This document shows, in pieces, positions 15,399-20,815 of a DNA stretch of 20,815 nucleotides. The stretch lies in assembly GCA_034437615.1 (NCBI GenBank), contig DAOTTW010000342.1:1-20815 (forward strand), in the 5' to 3' direction. Below the pieces are notes generated by a model. It made no database searches, had not been told where the DNA came from, and was given only the letters and a program-made list of their open reading frames with translations. Source of the DNA: DAOTTW01 sp034437615 (GTDB lineage: Bacteria; Chloroflexota; Anaerolineae; Aggregatilineales; Phototrophicaceae). The stretch's first letter is position 1. Every line of letters starts with the position of its first letter. Position numbers and translations under genes: made by a program.

Positions 15399-16889
15399 GT
15401 GAAAATTCACTACCGTAGCACAACGCTGCTACTTCTGTTCTGCGTATCCGTTCTGCCGCTTGTGGCACAGTCCGATGCTGAAGGCGGCACTCTGCGCTTC
15501 GGCGCGCCGTTCCGTTCCGGGGACTATGACCCGATCAGCGAAAGCGATGATGCCGAGCTGGTGTTCTTTGACCTGGTATACGACACGCTATTGGCGTTGG
15601 ATGTTGATGGCAACGTGCAACCGCGCCTTGCAACCGAGTGGACGCTGACAGACGAAACGCTTGATTTGACGCTGCGCGAGGACGCCGTTTTCAGCGATGG
15701 CACGCCCTTCAATGCCGAGGCCGCGCAAGCTAACCTTGAGCGTGCAATTGACGATGGCGGTTTTGCCGCACAAAGCACGCTGCGGGCGGTTACGGGCGTC
15801 GAAGCGGTCGATGAATTTACGTTGCGCATCACACACGACAACAGCGACCCCTTCTTCCTGTATGCTTTTGCGGATTACCCCGCAATGATGGTCAGCCCGC
15901 AAGCCTTCGAGACGACGGGACAGGTGCCAGTGGGCACGGGGCCATATACGCTGGTGGCAGATGAGACGGTGCTGGGGTCGCTGTGGGTCTTTGAGCGCAA
16001 CCCGGACCACTGGGACGCCGAGAATATCAGCATCGAGAATATCGAAATTCGTCTGACCGGGCAGCCAGATCTGGTGAATGGCTTGCTCGCGGGTGACCTG
16101 GATGGGATTCTGGTGACGGATAGTGTGACGCGCACGTTGCCAACCGAAGGTTATACGGTTCTGACGACGGAAGTATCTTATTATGCGCTGGTGTTCTGGG
16201 ATCGTGCCGGCGAGTTGGTGCCGGAATTGGCAAATTCGGATGTGCGTTGTGCGCTGTCACAGGCCATTGACGTGCCGACCTATAATCAGGCGATGACAGG
16301 CGTGTCGCTGAAGCCCATGCAGACCATCCCGCCGACCAACTGGTACGGTGCGTCGGGCCTGACCAAACCCGCTTATGACCCGGATGCGGCACGTGCAGCC
16401 CTGGAAGCAGCAGGAGCGGCTGGCTTTACGTTGCCGATGACGACATTCCCGTCCGTGCAGGCGAAACACGAGGCGCTTACGGGCTTTTTGACTGAGGTTG
16501 GCGTCAATGTGGAAAGCGATGCCCGCGATACCTCCGAGGTCTATTCGTTCATCCTGGGCGGGGGGTCGCCTGCGGGCTACCTCAATATGAACACCAAGCA
16601 CTTCTCGCTATTTGTGGAAAGCCACATCATGCCGCAGGGTGCATGGAATCCGATGAACGTGGTGGATGAGGATATTGCGGCTCTGGTCGAAGAGGCGCGT
16701 ACTCTGTCCCTGGACGAAGCTGAACCTCTCTACGAGGAGATCAGCCGCCTGATAAACGAACGCTGCTATTTCATTCCGCTTTCAGTTGGTTCTACCGCCG
16801 TTTACATGTCGCCAGAGGTCGCAGGTGTCGAAGGACGTTACCGCACGAACGGCTTTGTTGATATGCGGGCGCTGACTCTGGACCGTTAG
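15399..16889 (+). CDS. ABC transporter substrate-binding protein, family 5 (peptide/nickel type)
   Basis: A 496-residue secreted protein that captures the ligand for the importer encoded downstream. A signal peptide (TTLLLLFCVSVLPLVAQSDA) is followed by GGTLRFGAP. The family 5 signature region is present: VYDTLLALDVDGNVQPRLAT, then LTLREDAVFSDGTPFNAEA (about 89-107), TGPYTLV near 184, and DVRCALSQAIDV near 281, the usual position of the conserved RxAL/AI segment. Length fits DppA/OppA/NikA (480-540). No lipobox cysteine follows the signal, so it may be released or held by another means. GTG 15399 has an extended Shine-Dalgarno match, GAGGTGAT at 15386-15393, the best in the window, suggesting strong translation. 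Peptide versus nickel or other ligand cannot be decided from the sequence. Confidence 0.92.
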   Translation: MKIHYRSTTLLLLFCVSVLPLVAQSDAEGGTLRFGAPFRSGDYDPISESDDAELVFFDLVYDTLLALDVDGNVQPRLATEWTLTDETLDLTLREDAVFSDGTPFNAEAAQANLERAIDDGGFAAQSTLRAVTGVEAVDEFTLRITHDNSDPFFLYAFADYPAMMVSPQAFETTGQVPVGTGPYTLVADETVLGSLWVFERNPDHWDAENISIENIEIRLTGQPDLVNGLLAGDLDGILVTDSVTRTLPTEGYTVLTTEVSYYALVFWDRAGELVPELANSDVRCALSQAIDVPTYNQAMTGVSLKPMQTIPPTNWYGASGLTKPAYDPDAARAALEAAGAAGFTLPMTTFPSVQAKHEALTGFLTEVGVNVESDARDTSEVYSFILGGGSPAGYLNMNTKHFSLFVESHIMPQGAWNPMNVVDEDIAALVEEARTLSLDEAEPLYEEISRLINERCYFIPLSVGSTAVYMSPEVAGVEGRYRTNGFVDMRALTLDR

Positions 16890-16897
16890 ACGTTTAC

Positions 16898-16919
16898 GGG
16901 GGCAGTTACGGTTGCCCCC
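16898..16919 (+). terminator. GC-rich hairpin after the binding-protein gene
   Basis: GGGGGCA (16898-16904) pairs perfectly with TGCCCCC (16913-16919) across an eight-base loop, starting nine bases after the stop codon. No T-run follows, so it may act as a partial terminator or as a 3' stabilising structure for the binding-protein mRNA. Such elements are common between binding-protein and permease genes and help keep the binding protein in excess. Confidence 0.55.
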
Positions 16920-16961
16920 TCGCAGACTCACAGTGATTTTACTGCGTTAGTGCGCGCATAT

Positions 16962-17021
16962 TGACACTGACACTGACACTGAAACTGACACTGAAACTGA
17001 AACTGACACCGAAACTGAAAT
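16962..17021 (+). repeat. Hexanucleotide tandem repeat (TGACAC/TGAAAC, ten units) before the permease start
   Basis: Ten units of period six run without interruption from 16962: TGACAC three times, TGAAAC, TGACAC, TGAAAC twice, TGACAC, CGAAAC, TGAAAT. Variation is almost confined to the fourth base (C or A). The array ends about 20 bases before the permease ATG at 17042. From a TTG at 16961 it reads in frame with the permease as alternating Thr-Leu/Lys-Leu, but no ribosome site precedes that TTG. Confidence 0.9.
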
Positions 17022-17041
17022 TGAAGAGCAAGAGAGTACCC

Positions 17042-17986
17042 ATGTTACGAGTCGCAGTCTGGCGAACGCTGAGCGCCATCCCCTTGCTGTTGTTGCTGTC
17101 GCTGTTGGCTTTCTTGTTGTTGCATTTGGTGCCAGGGAGCGTTGCGGGGGTGCTGCTGAAGATGGACGCAACGCCGGAGGCGGTCGCGGCGCTGGAGGCA
17201 GAAATGGGCCTGGATGACCCGCTGCCAGTACAATATACGCGCTGGTTGTGGGCTGCATTGCAGGGTGACCTGGGTGTTTCGCTTGGCAATGGCCAGCCCG
17301 TCGCAGCAGCCATCGGTCAGCGCATTGGCGTCACCCTCTCGATTACGCTGGGTGGGATGCTGCTGGCGGTGACGCTTGGCGTCAGCCTGGGCATTTTGGC
17401 GGCGCTGTACCCACAATCCCTGCTGGATCGTGGTATTACCGTGCTGACGAGCTTCTACAGTGCGCTACCGAGCTACTTCATGGCGATGCTGCTGGTGCTT
17501 TTGTTCGCGATTGAGCTAAACTGGCTACCTGCGATGGGTTACACCGCGCCAACTAAAGATATTGGCGGGTGGCTGCAAAGTATTATCTTGCCCTGTATCG
17601 CGCTGGGCCTGTCGTCTGCCGCGTGGATCGCCCGTCAGACGCGCTCTGCCATGTTGGGCGTCATGCAATCGACCTACATTCGTGCGGCGCGTGCTAGCGG
17701 CATCCCGTTCTGGCGTATCGTGCGGCGTCATGCCTTGCGTAACGCGCTCATACCGGTTGTTACGATTGTCGGCCTGCGCTTTTCCGTGATGTTGGGCATC
17801 GCCTTTGTGGTGGAGCAGGTTTTCGGGATGCCGGGAATCGGCGAATTGCTGGTGCGTGCTGTGCTCGATCAGGATATTACGGTGGTGCAGGGCGGTGTAA
17901 TGACGATTGGCCTGCTGGTCATCGGCGTAAATACACTGGTGGACGTCAGCTATGCGTGGCTGAACCCGAAAGTTCGCTTATTGTAG
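17042..17986 (+). CDS. ABC transporter permease, DppB/OppB family
   Basis: A 314-residue inner-membrane permease with six hydrophobic segments. The N-terminus (MLRVAVWRTLSAIPLLLLLS) through LLLHLVPGS is typical of DppB. The large external loop reads LDDPLPVQYTRWLWAALQGDLG, broken by the family's usual variability. The EAA motif that contacts the ATPase is IRAARASGIPFWRIVRRHA. The C-terminus VVEQVFGMPGIGELL and DVSYAWLNPKVRLL is also typical. Length is normal. ATG 17042 was chosen because AGAGAG lies five bases upstream and the protein then begins as in relatives. An in-frame TTG at 16961 would add 27 residues of repeat-encoded Thr/Lys-Leu. It should pair with the permease half of the downstream fusion to form the channel. 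Confidence 0.92.
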   Translation: MLRVAVWRTLSAIPLLLLLSLLAFLLLHLVPGSVAGVLLKMDATPEAVAALEAEMGLDDPLPVQYTRWLWAALQGDLGVSLGNGQPVAAAIGQRIGVTLSITLGGMLLAVTLGVSLGILAALYPQSLLDRGITVLTSFYSALPSYFMAMLLVLLFAIELNWLPAMGYTAPTKDIGGWLQSIILPCIALGLSSAAWIARQTRSAMLGVMQSTYIRAARASGIPFWRIVRRHALRNALIPVVTIVGLRFSVMLGIAFVVEQVFGMPGIGELLVRAVLDQDITVVQGGVMTIGLLVIGVNTLVDVSYAWLNPKVRLL

Positions 17987-18131
17987 CGCATCTTTATCGT
18001 CTCGTCGGCAAGATTGCAGTATAGTAAGGTTAGGCGTCGTTTGCTGACGCAACAAAAATGGTTCTGCTGGTTCTCACGTCGTTCAACACACCTTAACTAT
18101 CCAGCTAACCTAGAGGACGCGAACGTTACCT
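17987..18131. other. 145-base spacer between the two permease genes
   Basis: This is unusually long for an importer operon. It contains a short hairpin, GCGTC (18034-18038) pairing with GACGC (18046-18050), and a TATAGT at 18020-18025 that could be a -10 box but lacks a good -35. AGAGGA at 18112-18117 is the only candidate ribosome site for the next gene and sits 14 bases from its ATG, farther than usual. An ORF starting at 18014 overlaps the next gene out of frame and is judged a shadow. Confidence 0.4.
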
Positions 18132-20126
18132 ATGAGCGTGCCGACCATCCTACAGACATTCGGCAATCAGCTACAACGCCGCGTAAAACGCATTTTCGAC
18201 AGTCGCATCTTACGGCGTTTACTGGCGCAACCCGTTGCATGGGTCGCGCTGACTTATTTGGTGTTGCTTGTTGGCGGGGCTGTTTTCGCGGCACAGCTTA
18301 CCACCCATGACCCGCTGAAGCAAAACCTGCTGGCCACCCTGCAAGCCCCTTCTGCGGATTACTGGTTCGGCACGGATCACCTGGGGCGTGATGCCTTTAG
18401 CCGCATTATCTTCGGCGCGCGCTCATCGCTGTTTGCTGCGCTACAAGCGACGAGTATCGCCGTGTTGCTGGGGGTGCCGTTGGGCTTGCTCTCCGGTTAT
18501 TTTGGCGGCTGGCTGGATCGGCTGGTGAGCTTGTTCGTGGATACGTTGTATGCGTTGCCCTTGCTGCTGGTGGCAATGGGCCTGATTGCGGTTATCGGCA
18601 GCGGCCTGACGAATGCGATGTTTGCGGTTGGCATCGCGCTATCCACAAGCTACATCCGCCTGACGCGGGGCATCGTGCTGGCCGAACGCGAAGAACTCTA
18701 CATCGAGAGCGCCCGCATTGGCGGCATCTCCACCGCGTCGATCTTATTTCGGCATCTGCTGCCGAACCTGTGGCCTGTACTGGTGATACAAACGGCGCTG
18801 ACGCTGGGCGTCGTCATCCTGATTGAATCGTCGCTGAGCTTTCTGGGCCTGGGCTTGCCTGTCGGTCAACCCAGTTGGGGCCAGATGCTGTCGGATTCAC
18901 GGGTGTACGTGCGTGTGCAGCCCTGGTTGCCCTTGCCGCCCGGCTTGGCGATTACGTTTACCGGCCTGGCGTTCAACCTCTTGGGGGATGCGTTGCGGGA
19001 TGCACTGGCAACGGGCGATCAGAAGCCACCACGCCGCCGCAAACGTACTGGCGCTACGCAGCCAAGCCCGACAGCGACGCCAGACCCGAATGCATTGCTT
19101 TCGGTGCGGGGGCTGGAGGTGCGCTTCCGGGTGGCCACTGGTATGACACGCAGCATGATTGGCGCACAACAGGATTACGCGCTGTTGCAAGATGTCAGCT
19201 TTGATATTTACCCCGGCGAGACGTTCGGCCTGGTCGGTGAATCGGGGTCGGGCAAGTCGATGACGGCTTCAGCCTTGCTGGGGATGTTGCCACAGGCGGG
19301 CGTGCTCAGCGCAGGGCAGGTTTTGTTTCAGGGGCAGGAGAGCAGCCGTTTATCCGAGCGTGAATGGGGGCACATACGCGGCAAAGAGATCGGCATGATC
19401 TTTCAGGAGCCACAGAGCGCACTGAACCCGGTGCTGCGTATCGGCCAGCAGATCGCAGAACCGATGCAAATTCATCTGGGGCTGGACTATGCTGCTGCAC
19501 AAGCGCGTGTGCTGGATTTGCTGCAACAGGTCGGGATGCCGGACCCGGAGCGCGTCTATCGGTCGTATGCACATCAGCTTTCGGGTGGCATGGCGCAACG
19601 CGCAGTCATCGCACGGGCGCTATCCTGCAATCCACGCCTGTTGATTGCCGATGAGCCGACAACCGCGCTGGATGTGACGACGCAGGCGCAAATCCTGGAT
19701 TTGCTGCAAGCGCTACAAGCGCGGTATGGCATGGCGATTATGCTCATCAGCCACGACCTGGGTGTGATTGGTAGGATGTGCCGCCGTACTGCCGTGATGT
19801 ATGCGGGCGAAATCGTAGAGCAGGGGCCAACAGAAGCGCTGTTCAGTCAACCGCAGCATCCCTATACGCTGAGCCTGCTGCAAACGATGCCACAGAACCA
19901 CACGCCCGGCGTTCTGCTGCCGACGATCAAGGGCCATGTGCCACCGTTGCATAGCTTACCGCAGGGTTGCCATTTTCACCCGCGCTGCCGCTTTGCGGAT
20001 GACGCCTGTCGGCATGGGGCAATTGCGATGCAAGCGTTGGCAGACGGGCGCGAAAGCCGCTGTATCCACATCGACCGCCTGACAGACACGATTTATACAG
20101 AGGACACCGACCATGTTGCGCATTGA
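18132..20126 (+). CDS. DppC-DppD fusion: ABC permease joined to an ATP-binding subunit
   Basis: A 664-residue single polypeptide. Residues ~30-295 are a DppC-type permease: YWFGTDHLGRDAFSRIIFGAR (78-98) broken by no stop, the EAA loop YIESARIGGISTASILFRHL, and SSLSFLGLGLP. A Pro/Arg/Thr-rich linker (about 298-320) follows. Residues ~321-664 are a DppD-type ATPase with Walker A GESGSGKS (369-376), Q-loop IFQEPQSALNP, signature LSGGMAQR (483-490), Walker B IADEP with Asp507-Glu508, and the switch His541. The C-terminus has Cys613, Cys619, Cys626 and Cys644, the cysteine pattern of the oligopeptide-ATPase tail, reported to bind an iron-sulfur cluster in mycobacterial DppD. All motifs are intact, so this is a functional-looking fusion, not a frameshift product. 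No alternative start or ribosome site was seen for a separate DppD. It overlaps the next gene by 14 bases. Confidence 0.92.
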   Translation: MSVPTILQTFGNQLQRRVKRIFDSRILRRLLAQPVAWVALTYLVLLVGGAVFAAQLTTHDPLKQNLLATLQAPSADYWFGTDHLGRDAFSRIIFGARSSLFAALQATSIAVLLGVPLGLLSGYFGGWLDRLVSLFVDTLYALPLLLVAMGLIAVIGSGLTNAMFAVGIALSTSYIRLTRGIVLAEREELYIESARIGGISTASILFRHLLPNLWPVLVIQTALTLGVVILIESSLSFLGLGLPVGQPSWGQMLSDSRVYVRVQPWLPLPPGLAITFTGLAFNLLGDALRDALATGDQKPPRRRKRTGATQPSPTATPDPNALLSVRGLEVRFRVATGMTRSMIGAQQDYALLQDVSFDIYPGETFGLVGESGSGKSMTASALLGMLPQAGVLSAGQVLFQGQESSRLSEREWGHIRGKEIGMIFQEPQSALNPVLRIGQQIAEPMQIHLGLDYAAAQARVLDLLQQVGMPDPERVYRSYAHQLSGGMAQRAVIARALSCNPRLLIADEPTTALDVTTQAQILDLLQALQARYGMAIMLISHDLGVIGRMCRRTAVMYAGEIVEQGPTEALFSQPQHPYTLSLLQTMPQNHTPGVLLPTIKGHVPPLHSLPQGCHFHPRCRFADDACRHGAIAMQALADGRESRCIHIDRLTDTIYTEDTDHVAH

Positions 20127-20815
20127 TGACCTGAACATCGTATACAAGGCGTCTGGGGGTTGGCTGCCGGGGCCTAAATCAAAAGGTGTACATGCTGTGA
20201 AAGGCGTCAATCTGCGCATTGATGCCGGTCAGACAGTCGGCCTTGTGGGTGAGTCGGGGTCGGGGAAATCCACTATTGGGCGGGCGGTGTTGCGTTTGCT
20301 GCGCCCGACATTTGGGCGCGTCATGTTCGCGGGGCGCGATATTTGGTCGCTGCGGGATGGTCAGATTTTACATTATCGCTCACAGGTGCAGGCCGTGCTA
20401 CAAAACCCCTACGCGGCCCTGAACCCGAAACATCCGGTGCATACCATTGTCGGTGAATTGCTGACGCGGCATCGCGGCATCGCCCCTGGTAAAGAACGCA
20501 ATGACCGTGTGGTGCAAATTCTGGAGCAGGTCGGGCTGTCCTATCACTATCTGGAGCGTTTGCCGGGTGAACTCAGTGGCGGCCAGCGGCAACGTGTGGC
20601 GATTGCACGGGCGTTGGCTCTGGGGCCACGCTTGCTGATCTGTGATGAGCCGACCAGTGCGCTGGATGTCTCGGTACAAAGCCAGGTGATTAACTTACTG
20701 AAGCAGATTCAGGAGCAGCATGGGCTGGCGTATCTGTTTATCTCGCATGATCTGGCGGTGGTGCGACATATCAGCGATACAATCGGGGTCATGCAAGCGG
20801 GGGAGTTGGTGGAGA
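20113..20815 (+). CDS. ABC transporter ATP-binding protein, DppF/OppF family (partial at right edge)
   Basis: The frame opens at ATG 20113 and stays open to the window end, giving 234 residues without a stop. Seen are MLRIDDLNIVYKASGGW, Walker A GESGSGKS (46-53), Q-loop VLQNPYAALNP, signature LSGGQRQR (from residue 154), Walker B LLICDEPTSALD with Asp178-Glu179, and switch His212 in ISHDL. A loop PGPKSKGVHAVKGVNL is typical of the F-type ATPase. Only the end of the nucleotide-binding domain and the C-terminal tail are missing. The start lies 14 bases inside the preceding gene, so translation is probably coupled. It is expected to form the ATPase heterodimer with the DppD half of the fusion. 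Confidence 0.93.
   Translation, partial: MLRIDDLNIVYKASGGWLPGPKSKGVHAVKGVNLRIDAGQTVGLVGESGSGKSTIGRAVLRLLRPTFGRVMFAGRDIWSLRDGQILHYRSQVQAVLQNPYAALNPKHPVHTIVGELLTRHRGIAPGKERNDRVVQILEQVGLSYHYLERLPGELSGGQRQRVAIARALALGPRLLICDEPTSALDVSVQSQVINLLKQIQEQHGLAYLFISHDLAVVRHISDTIGVMQAGELVE

Noticed and set aside
16962..17021. CRISPR array
   Set aside because: The period is six bases with no spacers. It is a microsatellite-like tandem repeat.
16939..17313. Minus-strand open frames rich in Ser-Val/Ser-Phe repeats over the hexamer array
   Set aside because: They are translations of the hexamer repeat and the antisense of the permease, with no independent support.
15350..20815. Nickel-specific importer (Nik) working with the P-type ATPase as a metal system
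   Set aside because: The binding protein and ATPases fit the wide peptide/nickel family without nickel-specific residues that I can identify, and the P-type ATPase lacks a recognisable metal site. Closeness alone is not enough.

Overview
The window looks like chromosomal DNA of a Chloroflexota bacterium, probably Anaerolineae-like. This is an inference. It rests on moderately high GC, frequent GTG starts, a GT39-type membrane glycosyltransferase with a C-terminal beta-rich domain of a type I associate with that phylum, several solute-binding proteins, and a hairpin-rich intergenic repeat. No phage, transposase, CRISPR array, tRNA or rRNA was seen.

Layout. Positions 2-112 hold the last 36 codons of an unrecognised gene. 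After a 0.4 kb leader comes a complete Mrp/Mnh multisubunit cation/proton antiporter operon (515-6474) in the six-gene form with MrpA and MrpB fused, then C, D, E, F and G with gaps of a few bases or overlaps. A GT39-family membrane glycosyltransferase (6499-8643) follows after only 24 bases and is probably cotranscribed. A stand-alone flavin disulfide oxidoreductase of the mercuric-reductase-like class (8785-10182) comes next. It converges on a minus-strand ABC solute-binding protein (10216-11625) that has no permease beside it. The divergent intergenic region (11626-11990) carries a 12-bp tandem duplication and a cluster of hairpins resembling a REP/MITE-type repeat. Then come a predicted pentapeptide-repeat lipoprotein (11991-13076) and a P1B-like P-type ATPase whose CPx metal-site motif appears to be missing (13280-15349).

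The right end is a peptide/nickel-class ABC importer: solute-binding protein (15399-16889), DppB-type permease (17042-17986), a DppC-DppD permease/ATPase fusion (18132-20126), and a DppF-type ATPase that runs off the window (20113 onward). A GC-rich hairpin and a 60-bp hexanucleotide tandem repeat lie between the binding protein and the first permease.

How they work together. The Mrp proteins form one membrane complex that exchanges Na+ (or another cation) for H+. The Dpp-like genes form one importer: the binding protein captures the ligand, two permease domains form the channel and two ATPase domains power it. The remaining genes (oxidoreductase, orphan binding protein, pentapeptide lipoprotein, P-type ATPase) are single units whose links to neighbours are not evident. 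I see no clear undescribed multi-gene system. The best leads are the CPx-less P-type ATPase, the hexamer repeat at the permease start and the intergenic hairpin element.
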